From: Diphasiastrum complanatum
Taxonomy: Eukaryota > Streptophyta > Lycopodiopsida > Lycopodiales > Lycopodiaceae
Reading direction: 5' to 3'
Assembly: GCA_029204225.1 (NCBI GenBank)
Contig: CM055095.1
Span: 77,022,471 to 77,086,470, forward strand
Length of the DNA stretch: 64,000 bases
Part shown: positions 11,614-22,678 of the stretch, piece after piece
How positions within the stretch are numbered: the first letter of the stretch is position 1
How the letters are laid out: each line of letters begins with the position of its first letter
Program-made: the position numbers and the translations under genes
Notes under the pieces: model-generated
What the model saw: only the letters and a program-made list of their open reading frames with translations
The model's database searches: none
What the model was told of the DNA's origin: nothing

Positions 11614-13126
11614 AAATTTGTACAGGACATCATCATCGTGACGGGCACATGATTCATAGAGTCACAACTCACAAGGGTTCTATAATCTATTAGACACTTT
11701 TTTCTAACAATTACAATGTAGAACTCCTTTTTTTAAGATGTACTACAAACTGGTAAGTGTAGTTCATAACTACATGACAATTGCTATGAAACTTGTTACT
11801 TGAATATTGAAGCTATTTGTTTATGTGAATCTTGGGATTTTATAAATTGCTATAGGACTGGAAGTTGAATGTGCAATCTCCATTCTCTTGATATCATATG
11901 ATGTATGATTTTTAAGTTGGATCTTTAGGTTTTATTTAACTTTAAGCATCGTGACATCTTGAAGTTTAACATACATCATACACCACATGTTAGTAATGAT
12001 TTTGGCTGATTATTGAGAGAAAGGCCCCAAAATTGGTTTAGTTACATGATCAAACTTCTTCTATTAGTGCTCTGCTATGGAGGAGAGAGGGAAAGGGGGA
12101 ACCCTCCACAATCCCCTGCATAGCTTCTCTGGGTGGATCCCAAGCAATGTAGACCCACAGAGGTCCATAATCAATTGTAGAGGTCCACATCCAGCGTCGT
12201 AACTTGTAAGCAAGAGAGTGCCTAAGAACCCTAAATCCGGAGCTACCTGTGTAGGTCCCCGTTGGCCCCTACCTTGAAAGCCTAGAGGCCGTAAACCTGT
12301 GCAACAAGTGGCTTGGTCTCCACCCTGATGAACGGCATGTCGGGCCTCAAAGTGCCTGCCTTGTCTAATAGCCCATGAAGCCCAAGATCTGCCTAGATTG
12401 CCTTGAGAATAGACCCCCAACTAGAGATCACGAAGAGCCTCAAGATGGCCAAATCGTGGGTCAAGAATCATGATGGAAACTACAACCTAAAACTTGATTG
12501 TGAGGACCCTTGATTTTCACTCTATGCCACTTCATAATCCTGGAACATGGTCCTCAACAGGACCATAGTGACCAATTTATTGATTTGACCCTTGAAGCCT
12601 CTTAAACTCTAATATTAGCCTTTAGGGGGCAAAAACAGCCCCAAGAGAGGATCTCCAGCTAACTCTTGAGCGTTGGCCCCACCATGACAAGGGTGGAGAA
12701 TAAACTCCCCAGTGCAGATCTTGATCAATCTCGAGTTCACTCCCAAACGATAGACATTCATAAGAAAAATGTTGTGGAACAAACATATTCACATTATTGT
12801 TTGATCCACAACCCCCAAAGAACTAATATCCCTACGGGAAGCTAAAATGAAAGGAGTGATAAATTACTCTAAAAAGGAGGACCAAAGAACCAATGGATTT
12901 GAATTTGCTGATTGACGATAGACAACCCTGCAAATCAAGTTGGATAATCATAAAGGGAAGAAGAGCCAAAGGAAAAAGTTGTCTACATGTTTGTCTTCTT
13001 GGTAATGTTCACAAGGGAGTTCGATTTCAATCGATTGTCTTGCCTAAAGAAAAAGATAGTGCCGCCTTTTTCTCGTTAATACTTACACTACAGAAAACAC
13101 AAACTAAATCAACGGCCTACAGATTT
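11614..13126. other. Unassigned intergenic sequence
   Basis: Contains a GC-richer patch at about 12060-12700 with open frames on the minus strand. No family was recognised, and the amino-acid composition there (Gly/Arg/Gln rich, no motif) does not argue for a gene. There is nothing else I can support. Confidence 0.3.
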
Positions 13127-13147
13127 GGGGGGGGGGGGGGGGGGGGG
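13127..13147. repeat. Poly-G run of 21 bases
   Basis: An uninterrupted run of 21 G residues. Runs of this length are prone to slippage, and the exact length may be a sequencing or assembly artefact. It makes flanking frames appear to join, so no protein should be read through it. Confidence 0.95.
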
Positions 13148-13953
13148 ATTGAAAACAACTCCTATAGAACCAACGTTATTTACTCCAATGGAGGTCCTCG
13201 CATATCCTTTGAGCAGAAGTATCAAGATCAAAACTCAAATACCAGTAAATATCAGGAGAGCTAACCAGGCTAGATGCATCTACTTATTTCTTAAGGATTT
13301 TTCTAATACTAGACTACCGCTTTTTCTTGACAGCAAATCTTCACATTCTGACTAGAATTTGTTGTAAAGAATGCAGTGAAACACTGCTCATAAACCTACA
13401 TTAGCAAGTCAAAAAATTTATTTCTATAAAAACTTGGGACTAAATCTTCGAACATGTCTTGAACATGTCTTTGTCTAGCTTTTCCATTCCTGCTCTTACT
13501 CTTGAAATCATTTTTTTTCTACAATTTGTGAAATAGTTCAAATAAATGAGAGACAATCTTTAAAGAGCACTCTCGACTTATGAACATGGCTGGTTGAAAT
13601 ATTCAATTTGAGCGGGAAAAGTAATTTGGAAAGTTCAAGAACCAATTATCAAGCCAGCCACATAAGAAGAACAACACAGGATCATGTATAACTTGGAACG
13701 TGGAGTATCTACGGAATCTTACGTGCGAGGCTGAAACAATGCAAGAAGCACTAGAGCCTTGGGGCCAAAAACTGCATAACAAGAGCAGTAACTTATTTAT
13801 TCAAATCAAGGAACAAATCACAAACTCAGTAGATATCGAAGCCAAGAAGTTTCACCCCTGCCCGTGAGCAAGAACGATGAGCCCATTGATCGAAAGCCCT
13901 GGAACACAGACACACAAAGATCACACACCAAGATCAGAGAAAACAGAAGAGCG

Positions 13954-14079
13954 ATGGCTTCTGTTGCTAGATTCACCTCTGATCATGAGTTGCCTGCTGC
14001 TGCTGCTGCCAGAAAATTTAGCTTCTCTCTCTCAACTGCGCACCAGTACTTTCCAAAGCAACACATAATTAGTAATTAG
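13954..14079 (+). CDS. Small plant-like ORF, possible first exon (41 aa)
   Basis: The ATG at 13954 follows an A-rich leader (ACACAGACACACAAAGATC...) like a plant 5' UTR. The ORF reads MASVARFTSDHELPAAAAAR, then SFSLSTAHQYFPKQ, and stops at 14077. The Ala/Ser-rich, positively charged N-terminus resembles an organelle transit peptide, but no conserved domain follows and no downstream exon was found. It may be a truncated gene, a uORF or chance. An overlapping frame starting at 13864 is less convincing. Confidence 0.2.
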   Translation: MASVARFTSDHELPAAAAARKFSFSLSTAHQYFPKQHIISN

Positions 14080-14807
14080 GGCTTGGCTTGATGCTCTTAA
14101 TAAAGCAAACACCCTTACTGCATTTATTCATAGGAAAAAGTAATAGGTATATTTGATGAAAAAGATATATACATCCGGAAAGAGAAGTTTAAACAAAAGT
14201 ACGCTCAAACAAGAGCGACTCCAAATCCTAGCATTCAAAATAAAAGTGCATAAATTATGATGATGTCCGTGGGAGTCTGCCAACTGACTGCAGTAGATCA
14301 GAAGAGGTGGTGAGTCGGCTAATGAAGGGAGATGAGAAAGGGTGGTTTCACATGGAATCGTGCACGCCCATGCGATTACCTCCTAATTTAAAAGCCCATG
14401 TCCTTTCACAAGGTCTTTTCATCTGAAGGTCAAATCATTTATTATCTAAATTCAAATTAAATAAAAAAATTATTGTTTTTATTGGATTCCAGAGCAAGGG
14501 CCCACCTACTCCAAGGGACTCGGGTCCCAAGGTACTCATTCCTCTCGCATGCTGAGTTACCCGAGGTTGGCAGTTGGCACCTTTCAATGCCACCTCCCTT
14601 GCAAAATGGGGGGCCCGGGGAAGGCCTCTTGGAATGGCTCCACCAATCAAAGGAAGGGATTTGCTCCATGTGAAACCACTAATCACCTTCTTGGCTTCCA
14701 CAAGACGGGGAATAGCAAACTCATGTTGTTGTTAGTAAGATCAAATGTGGTGCTTTACTATGCATAAATGGTGCTTTAATATGCATAAATGGATAGATTC
14801 CCAAAAG
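14080..14807. other. Unassigned; GC-rich patch near 14490-14700
   Basis: The patch at 14490-14700 is much more GC-rich than its surroundings and is open in four frames on the two strands, which suggests composition rather than coding. It may be a short repeat or a host-gene scrap. Nothing was recognised. Confidence 0.25.
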
Positions 14808-14809
14808 CA

Positions 14810-16066
14810 AAAGCTAACAAAGAATGTGATTTTACTCCTAGAAATTTGATGAAATTAAAAAATCTATATGACATTGTTTAGTCTCACTGTCCTCTTTGTT
14901 GTATATACACTCATGTACTTTGAATGATAATAGCCTCTAGTTTTATATTAATCACTATCAGCATCTATGTTTAGTAGGTACGGTTGATGCTCTTGTCAAA
15001 ATTTCATCTTCCAAATCACCGTTTGTTTTGGCACATATGTTTGTGATCTCCCAAAGCCAGAGCATGTAGTCAACATGATGAGGAGTATGGGCAAGTGAGG
15101 CTGAATGCCAATTCTTGTACCCTCAACACCTTTGTTGGGTCAGACATGTAGGTTCTCGTGGGAATTCCCAATCAGATGACTGTAAGCGTTTTAGATCATT
15201 CGATACAACCACATCTAAATGGCTTCGAAACAATGTTCTAGCTTTCTTGCCTAACACAAATATTACTAGTATTGTTGTTAACAATGAAGTGCTCATTGAT
15301 TATACCATTGCTACTACGATTCTTCTCTCAATGATGTGGCACATCCAAAGCACAACATGTCTATTACTTGAAGTCTTCCTCTTCAAAGTGTTGTCGTCAA
15401 AGCGAGAAATGTTTCCTTTATAAAAACTCTTTTGAAGTACTAAACCTCATTGTGTGATGGCAAAATGCTTTTCCCGTACTTCACAGAGGCTAGCCAACCA
15501 AGAATGTGATTTTACTTTAGAAATTGTATGGAATTAAAAAAAATTAGATAACATTGTTCAATCTCAAAACCTCTTTGTTGTATATATGTTCATCTACTTT
15601 GAATGATAATAGCTTCTAGTTTTTACATTAATCCCTAGCAACATCCATGTCTATTAAGTATAGTTAATGTTCTTGCCATATTTTCATCTTCCAAATGGTT
15701 GCAAAAATGTTTATTGGAGTGAACTTTGGCACGAACGCTTCTATCTCCCAAAGTCGGAGCACATAGCCACCATGTTGAAGAGCATGGGCATGGGGCAAAA
15801 GTGAAGTTGTTTGATGCCAATCCCCATATCTTCAACAACTTTTCAGGGTCACACATGCAGATTCTCCTGGGGATTCCCAATCAACCAATCTCAAGTGTTA
15901 GATCATTTGATACAACCACATCCAAATGGCTTCAAAACAATGTTCTAGCTTTCTTACGTAACACAAACATTATTGACATTGTTGTTGGCAATGAAGTGCT
16001 CACTTATTATACCATCACTTCTATGATTCTTCAATTGATGATGTGGCACATTCACAGTGCATTGGC
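14810..16066 (+). repeat. Tandem segmental duplication, two units ~680 bp apart
   Basis: The segment at about 14816-15360 recurs at about 15498-16066 with moderate divergence. Shared blocks include AAGAATGTGATTTTACT, CTACTTTGAATGATAATAGC-like sequence, TTTTCATCTTCCAAAT-like sequence and GATACAACCACATC. Each unit holds one GH17 pseudogene plus ~200 bp of 5' sequence, so promoter-proximal DNA was duplicated together with the gene fragment. Confidence 0.8.
15020..15372 (+). pseudogene. GH17 beta-1,3-glucanase pseudogene, copy 1
   Basis: GH17 enzymes hydrolyse beta-1,3-glucan (callose or fungal glucan), usually in the apoplast or vacuole. Frame by frame this copy shows an N-terminal strand like GVCFGTYVCDLPKPEHVVNM (usual family form: GVNYG...LPSP..VV.L), then FDTTTSKWLRNNVLAFLPNT, NITSIVV and NNEVLIDY. 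The family motif around the catalytic acid is VGNEVL. Here the Glu codon is present (15286-15288) but the preceding Gly is Asn. Frameshifts near 15090-15180 and the absence of the second half, including the nucleophile region, show that it is a pseudogene. Only the N-terminal third of the ~300-residue domain remains. Confidence 0.7.
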
Positions 16067-16240
16067 TACAATAAATTGGAGAAAGAAATTAAGGTTTCAT
16101 CTCGTTCTCAAGTTCTCTAATAATAGAGCTTTCTCCCATCTAACGCATCTTTCAACAAGATGTACTCAAGCTTGTTGTTCAGCCTCTACTAAATTTTCTG
16201 TGTTGGATATCAATGCCTCTAGCATTTGTGATCATGTTAT
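15712..16240 (+). pseudogene. GH17 beta-1,3-glucanase pseudogene, copy 2
   Basis: This copy is better preserved than copy 1. It starts GVNFGTNASISQSRST, hits a TAG, and then in other frames gives ATMLKSMGMG, AKVKLFDANPHIFNNFSGSH, MQILLGIPNQ, FDTTTSKWLQNNVLAFLRNT and VVGNEVLTYYT. The VGNEV motif holds the predicted catalytic acid (Glu codon 15993-15995). Further on, LEKEIKVSSRSQVL and MPLAFVIMLYF correspond to the family's 'IKVSTPHS' and 'SPFMVNVYPYF' strands. At least three frameshifts or stops are needed, and the C-terminal part with the nucleophile is missing. It is a decayed GH17 gene, tandem to copy 1. Confidence 0.75.
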
Positions 16241-16274
16241 ATTTTGCAATACATTTGTAAAAATTTCAAACTAG

Positions 16275-17240
16275 CATAACGTGTGACTTTTTAAATTTAC
16301 CTTTTAAATGGATGGTCAATTTTTAAGTTTGCCATTCACATGACATGCTTTTGAAATTTTTGCCTTTCTTTGAAAGGCAAACTAGCCTTTGACATGCATT
16401 GCAGCTTGAAAATGCCAAGCCTGATCTAGACCTGTGACTTGTCAGTCAACATCTGACTGCAATTGTGAGTAGTGACCTTATTATACTGCCTCCTTTATTA
16501 CCCTTATTCAATATTTCAATTTAATATCCTTATGTAAAATCATTTTCCTGACATGAAATCTATGTGTTTATTTTTTTTAATTATAACATGCACCTTTCGG
16601 ATGTCGGAAGGTGATGTAAAAAGATGTATCTTTTTTTACATGCACCTTCAAAATATTACGACAAAAAAAAAAATTACACTGAGGAAGGTCACATCCTCGG
16701 TCGTTCCGTCGTGGAAAGGACCTTCCACCTCGGGTTATCACCCTCGGCTGAAATCCCTTCCTTGGCGGAGCGGCCTTTGAGGGTGGCCTTCTTTTCCTAT
16801 TAAAGCTCATAAAAGTAAATGTCTCTCGGGCATAAAGGATGGTGAAAATAAAAATCATCCTTATAAATAATGCTAGGAAAACTATTTTGAGTTATCCTCA
16901 AAAAGCTTGCATTTTTTTAAGCTTGTCAATTTTTTGACGACTATTACTTTTAAAAGAGGTTAAATGCCTATATAAAAACTATTAAAAAATTTATGATATG
17001 GATTTTTGAGAAATAATGTTGATTCCATTTCTTTACTTTGTCGGTTTTCCCTTGTGAGTCACTCAAATTTCAAATATTTTTTCTTAAATTTCTTTATCAC
17101 GCTTCTATGAGCACAATGTTCTTACAAAAAACAAGGAAGTATGGCAAGCCACATGGCCCTGGCTTAAATTGTTATTTTTTTATTGGGGGTTACAAGTTTA
17201 TAGATTTAAATGTATTACAAGAACAAAATACCTATTTTTA
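16275..17240. other. AT-rich sequence with one short GC-rich repeat-like segment
   Basis: The segment at 16680-16800 (CTCGGTCGTTCCGTCGTGG, CACCTCGGGTTATCACCCTC) resembles the segment at 20885-21000 (CCATCTCGGGCTATTGCCCT) in layout: a C-rich block, CTCGGG.TAT..CCCT, then a purine-rich tail. The two may be diverged copies of one short interspersed repeat. Next to it, CACCTTTCGG/CCGAAGGTG-type arms near 16590-16615 form a small hairpin. No gene was seen in the rest. Confidence 0.35.
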
Positions 17241-17760
17241 TTAACAAAAGATGGGAAAGTAATGACTGCAAATCATTATTCTCCCATTATGATAACAACA
17301 ATCCCTTTTTAAAATCAAGAATATATGATTGGCATGCATAGTATTTGGAATGTTATATAGGTAATAAATTGGTGAGTGGTCACTCCAATAACAATGTGTC
17401 GCGTGAAGGCATTTCAAGGTGTGTCCATTTGTCCATATATGATCTAATTGGTTTCTATATAATGTTGTTGATGTTGTGGTAATTTGTTCAAAACCATGGT
17501 TGTGCATGAATGTTGTAAGATCGTTGTCATAGTTGTTGCAAGCAAGCACATTGATATTGAAGTCTCCAAAAATGGTTGTTGGCATGTTTGTGGATGTATT
17601 TTGTAATATTTTTTCTATTGTATTCAGGAAACACACTATGTTGGAGTTTGGTTTTCAATACATTGCAAGTACAATCATACCATATGGTTTGTTTATATTG
17701 AAAGAAGCTTTGATGATTTCTACAACATATGTATTGTGTATGTCATAATTGTGTAATTGT
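17241..17760 (-). pseudogene. Endonuclease (EEP-fold) pseudogene of a Helentron or LINE-like element
   Basis: Read leftward on the minus strand the frame gives VEIIKASFNINKPYGMIVL, AMY-stop-KPNSN, FLNTIEKILQ, TTIFGDFNINVL, then LDHIWTN and YWSDHSPIYYLYN. These are the signature blocks of the endonuclease/exonuclease/phosphatase fold: GDFN holds the catalytic Asp and Asn, and SDH holds the catalytic Asp-His pair. The combination GDFNI...LDHIWTN...YWSDHSPIY resembles the endonuclease domain attached to Helentron PIF1-type helicases more than plant L1 endonucleases, but I judge that from memory of the families. There is one in-frame TGA near 17660. No helicase, Rep or RT is visible beside it, so it is a detached fragment. 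Confidence 0.6.
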
Positions 17761-17769
17761 TCGAGTTAA

Positions 17770-18278
17770 CATTCTATGAGGAAATTTTGATCTAGTGGAG
17801 AGTGCAGATTAGAGATGCAATCATTGACTGATTGCCAATCATCAAAACCATGAACAACATCCACAAGTAACAGAGTGATGGAGGAGCTCACATAAACCAA
17901 AGAGCTCACAAAGCAAAAGCTATTAGATTACAAAGAAACATTGTACATATAGAGTATTCACAAACTGCATGAAAAGGCAGGTGTCCTAAAATTGGCCTAC
18001 CATCTATCAAACTAAGGTCGGGCCCAATATGGCCAAATTCGATCGACAAACTTGGGACATGCCCCTAAGTATAGCAAGTATTCTGAATAAGTATGTACAA
18101 GCTAATTCTTCCTATGTGTGGCTACCCGGCTAACCCAAGTAGCCGTCTACGGAATCAGTGCCCGATCAATATATCCTAACAGGTCACGTCCCGATCACAA
18201 CCATGTACAGTAAACCAAATAAACTGTACACTAATTACCTCATCACATTTAGAGCTTATACTAATGAATCAGATCACA
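17770..18278 (-). repeat. Solo LTR of a copia family (minus orientation)
   Basis: This ~509-bp segment is the reverse complement of the LTR at 34017-34528 over its whole length. In the minus direction it starts TGTGATCTGATTC and ends CATAGAATGTTAAC, the same ends as the 34-kb copy. The primer site found after the 34-kb copy is absent here, so this is a solo or isolated LTR. An open frame inside it (18158 onward) has a matching frame in the other LTR and should not be called a gene. Confidence 0.75.
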
Positions 18279-19866
18279 AGAGAGTCTACCATACTCTCGA
18301 TCAACTGCACCACATGATGCACCAGCTGAAGATCATCGTCCATACAACAAATGACATATCATACCTGAGCAACTGTAGCATCTCCCTGAGTGCCACCCCA
18401 ATGGACTCGTCATCCACATACTATGCTCACCTGATGTCTCCGATCCTGGTCACCATCCTGCTAGACAAGCCGAACTCCAAAGCATGACTTGCTCCATCTG
18501 GCTCCTAGCATCTGCTCGCTCTCCCTGGCTATGTGCCACCCGACACCATGCCAACGCAAGAATATCTCTGAGTCGTCGCTCACGGGATCCTGAGACCACT
18601 GTCTCCCTGATCGTACTGAGGCATATGGCTCTAAGTGACTCTCTCTAGGCTTATCCATGATCTCACCACCTGAGAATCTGCACCATGGAAATTCCAACAC
18701 ATGTGCCAAATCTAGACTCCTGCAAATACAGCCAAATGCATGAAAGCTATAGGTAGCTTATCCATTCCCGTGATGGTAGATGTCTCCCCATCGATGCCAA
18801 TGTCCAAAACTGGCCCCATGCTGTAATGCCAACCTGTACTCCCAAATGAGCACACCATGAAGTCCTCGCCATTAGTGTCCCCTATAGTAGATCGCTAGCA
18901 AAACACCCATCTTGGTGCTTGCCCTCCGATCACACCCCGTGCGATCTCCATCAGCTCTCCAACCTAGACCTGGCTCACAAAGCTTCATGCTTTTTGCGTT
19001 TGCAGCTTCCTGATTCCATCATGAATCCCACCTTTAAGTCATGTCCATGCCAATGACTCAAGTCCAATCTGAAATAGTTGCCCCCTGATGATCATCCCAT
19101 GTCAACCTGCAGTGCTATCCCTACTAGATATCTCAATGCCATTCCTGATCACAAAGATCTAAGCATCTACCTTGGAACCATCTGTGAATGGTTCCAAACC
19201 ACTCCTTGAGAATACACTGAGATGTGAACTCCAAAGCCACCATCAACTCTCTCACATGACTGTGCATGCCAATATCCCTCCAAGTGAACCTGTGAGATCT
19301 TCCATGGCCCAAACCAAATGATCTGCACCTTGCCACCACTGGAATCTACACCCCTGATCCTGATATGGCAAATTGACTTGACTTATCCAAACTGGCAGTT
19401 GAAGTGTATCTCCTCGATGACAAACTTGATACACTGCTCCACAGCTACAATGGCTTGATCAAAACTGACTTACCGACAGCAAAACAGCAAAATCATCACA
19501 CTCAACACTCACCAAGAGCATCCAAAGTGTGATTATCGACCCATTCTTCATCCTCTGCGCCCAATGGCTATCAACTAGCACCACCTCGCACTTCCATCAC
19601 CTGTGACCGCCAAAATGTGTGTACCTCCAAGCTAGCCCATATTTTTCTCCAAACGAGATGTGTGTGTCAATGCAGCTATCACCTGATTTGAGAATGCCAC
19701 TACCGATCATACATGTGAGAGTGTTCCCCCAAAACGTCACTTGACGTTGGTTGGTTCGAACCCCAAAAGTTGAACCTAATCACAAGAATTTTTCACTTGT
19801 AACCGGCATACCATCCCATATTGCATTTACCGCTTCTAAACATCATATTACCCTGTCAGGAGTAGG
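18279..19866. other. GC-richer unassigned sequence flanking the solo LTR
   Basis: Markedly less AT-rich than its surroundings, with scattered minus-strand frames (about 18461-18709 and 19133-19434) interrupted by stops. If the LTR on the left is the 3' LTR of a minus-strand element, this could be decayed internal sequence, but no gag, protease, RT or RNase H motif could be found. It is left unassigned. Confidence 0.3.
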
Positions 19867-20065
19867 AGAAAGGCCCCAAACAAGGACCTTGTACCTCCAA
19901 CAACAAACCCCTCCCTCCCCCCAACACACACACAATGCCTCATGCTTCCATCCTCCTAATGAGAAAGGCCCCAGACAAGGACCTTGTACCTCCAACAACA
20001 AAGCCCCCTCCCTCCCCCTTAAAAATAAATAAAAATAAATACACACACACACACACACACACACA
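19867..20065. repeat. Short tandem duplication followed by CA microsatellite
   Basis: GAGAAAGGCCCCAAACAAGG and CTTGTACCTCCAACAACAAA occur at 19867-19915 and again, nearly unchanged, at 19961-20010. The unit is ~94 bp. A (CA)n run of ~26 bases follows at 20040-20065. Non-coding. Confidence 0.75.
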
Positions 20066-21470
20066 TCTCATGTTTCAAACTGTAAAAGTTGGACTTATTT
20101 GAGAGGTGGTATCCATTTCTTTAAAACCTTTTCTTTCTAAAAGTGAGATTTATTTTACTTGCATCCCAAATAATTGCGCTTGCTTAAGCTTCGTAATGCC
20201 ATATGCTTGTAATTTCTTTGTATTTTGGAGCTACATTGCAAACCATGCTTTATTTGAGTACCTCAAAGATTCAAAATTTCATCATATCTTTCATGTGATA
20301 GCCAATAAGAGATCGACACTTAGCTAATCTAATGTAAAAATATCATGTCCATAGCCAATGATGGATTACCACATAGCAGATGGACCTTTTGCCATGTGCT
20401 ATGTGGCACCCACTCATCAATTGTGCATATGAATATCTTGCTCGAAAGTTTATATTTCATTAAAAAATGAAATGGTGATTGTTGGAAATAAAATCCTTGC
20501 ATCGTGACATTGCCTTTTGGGAAAGGTTTGTTGGGCTTGGGTGTTTTACCCTTGCTCCTAGGGTGCCAGGTCCTTTGATCAGGACATCAGGACCTTCTTG
20601 CCCTCAACCATTCCAAATCCCAATGACAACCCTTTGGTCTAATTTCAATGTTTATACCATCCTTGGCCATTGGGCTCCTAGAAGTCTCTAAATTATGTTG
20701 TGCATATGGCCCACACTAAGTGACTCTCCCAAGTAAAATTAGTGCCTTGTTTATCAAAAGGACTTTGGTGCAACCTTCATGCCCAAATTTTTTAAGGTAC
20801 TCTTTCTCAAAAAGTTTTGCATGGGGGTATGTGTAAAATTGCCAAACTCGACAAAATAATGAAAAAAAAAAACTTAAGAGTTCTTATTTCACGTCAGGGA
20901 AGGCTCTCATTTGTACCCCTTCCATCTCGGGCTATTGCCCTTAGTCAAAGGCATTTCCTAGGTCGAAGACCCTTTGCCCCCTCGAGGAGAAAAAGAGAAG
21001 ATTTCCAATTATTCCTTACAATTCTGACTTCGTCCACAGGCTCTGTGTTGCAATTCGCACTCACTCATCCCAACGGAGCTAAAAGACATTGCACTTGACA
21101 TAATTCATACGTGATTTAAAAAAAAAAATCCATTCATTTTTAGACAAACGTGGAGTGCTTCCAAATGTACCTTACAAGACTAAAATAATGATTTGGAGTT
21201 TGCCACCACACAATTTTACAAAGCCTTTCATCTTACATGCATCTATAAAATCTACAATCACTAGTGCCATATAACTTAACCCATTTTTCCTTTTGATCAT
21301 GGGGCAAAAGAAGAATAATCCCAACATGTGACCTGTACAGTGGCAAAGAAGTCTTTGTTTGAGTTGATTGATTGATACATTTTTGGTGTGGCTTGCTTGC
21401 TTGCTTGATTGATTGAGTACATTAATATCTGGTGCCGGGTAATCCATCCATCACCATTCGGGAAGGCTCT
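20066..21470. other. Intergenic sequence upstream of the DUF7054 gene
   Basis: No supported gene. It includes a GC-rich repeat-like segment at 20885-21000 that resembles the one at 16680-16800, and short TTGC/TTGA runs near 21385-21415. The right part probably grades into the promoter of the gene starting at 22679. Confidence 0.35.
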
Positions 21471-21480
21471 TCTGCACCAG

Positions 21481-21558
21481 CTCTCTCTCTCTCTCTCTAT
21501 CTACATATCGACATATGTGTGTGTGTGTGTGTGTGTGTGTCTCTCTCTCTCTCTCTCC
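21481..21558. repeat. Compound TC / GT / TC microsatellite
   Basis: A (CT)n run, then a (GT)n run at about 21517-21540, then another (CT)n run to about 21557. It lies ~1.1 kb upstream of the DUF7054 start codon, in what may be its promoter or 5' UTR, where plant genes often carry CT repeats. Long 5' leader sequence between here and 22679 is less AT-rich than the intergenic DNA. Confidence 0.85.
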
Positions 21559-22678
21559 ATCGTTCGTTCGTTTCTGGCCTTATACTAGTGTACGATACCT
21601 GCACAATAGCAGCAAGGCTGAATAGAGATCCTAGCTATGATCCAATCTTATCATATTTCATTTCTTCTTACGATTATTTGCTTACCTTCGACGATCCAGC
21701 CTGAGGAGCGAGCAAAGACAGCATTAAAGGAGACGACTGGCGAAAGAATTAACCAGAATTAGGCAGCGCAAGGAAAAAGCACTGCTCTAGGCGGGAATAA
21801 TTACTTACGAGCGTTTGATCATCATCGTCTTTGCAAAGCTTTTCGGATGGTAAACCCATTATTAATGCAGCGGCCAAGCTCGGTTTGGGGCCTCAGCTCA
21901 ATGCGCCTGCAGCAGAAGCAGCTTAGTAATACCTCTAACTGCTCAGGCAGATGCTGCTGCAGATTTGGTAGCGTGGGCTTCAGCCGTCTCGATCCTGTTT
22001 GCCGCAGGATGGATCCTTGAACCCTCTACCTTCCAATCCTTTTCTTAGCATGTAGTTTTGAATCTAGATGAGAGTCGCATATAATAAACGGCTATTGTAT
22101 CAAGGCCGAAGCTTGCTGTGTGAGACTGATCTGATATTGCTGACTGTGTATTAGCAGCTTTCAAATGATCATGATTTGCTATGGTTGAGAGGGCGGCCTA
22201 ACGTCCAGATCCTTATTGCTGAAGCTTAGTTATCATTTAAGATTGATCTTATCACTTGCTAAATCAAGATAGTGGCAGCATCCTAAAAATCTATGGGGGT
22301 AGCATGGTTTGTGCTCTACTGTGACGTGAGTTCAGGATTATTAGCCTTAAGGTTTTCTCTGAGATTGATCTTACAACTTGCTAGTTGAGATGGCTATAGC
22401 TTCCAAGTGATCTTGCGGTTGAGCCTCGATTGTGTTCAGGTTAGTTGTTTGTTCGAATCAATCGTGTTTCTCAGTTGGTTTGCATTATGTTTCCTTTAAA
22501 TTGTAATAGTAGATTATACAGTCCAAGACCATAAGAAGCTTGAGACTTCTGTAAAGCTTCTAGCATGAGAGCACTGTACTGCTCGAATAGTGCTTTGTAA
22601 ACTTTGAAAAGTAAGGAGTTTGACACACCTTCTGGGCACTCTTCCACAGGGGATCAGGCTGCTTAGCACCAAAACACC

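Noticed and set aside
12064-12420. 118-codon minus-strand frame in a GC-rich patch
   Set aside because: Gly/Arg/Gln-rich composition, no motif and no splice context. Probably chance.
13125-13355. Frames joined by a poly-glycine stretch
   Set aside because: The glycines come from a 21-G run. Frames on either side have no recognisable content.
14435-14767. Four overlapping frames on both strands
   Set aside because: All are open because the patch is GC-rich; none has a motif.
18158-18487. 109-codon frame with a partner at 33901-34137
   Set aside because: The shared part is LTR sequence in opposite orientations, not a gene family.
19745-19790. GGTTCGAACCCC resembling a tRNA T-arm
   Set aside because: No acceptor stem, D-arm or anticodon arm can be drawn around it.
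21432-21704. 90-codon frame spanning a microsatellite upstream of the DUF7054 gene
   Set aside because: It is mostly microsatellite translation; the region is better read as promoter or 5' UTR.
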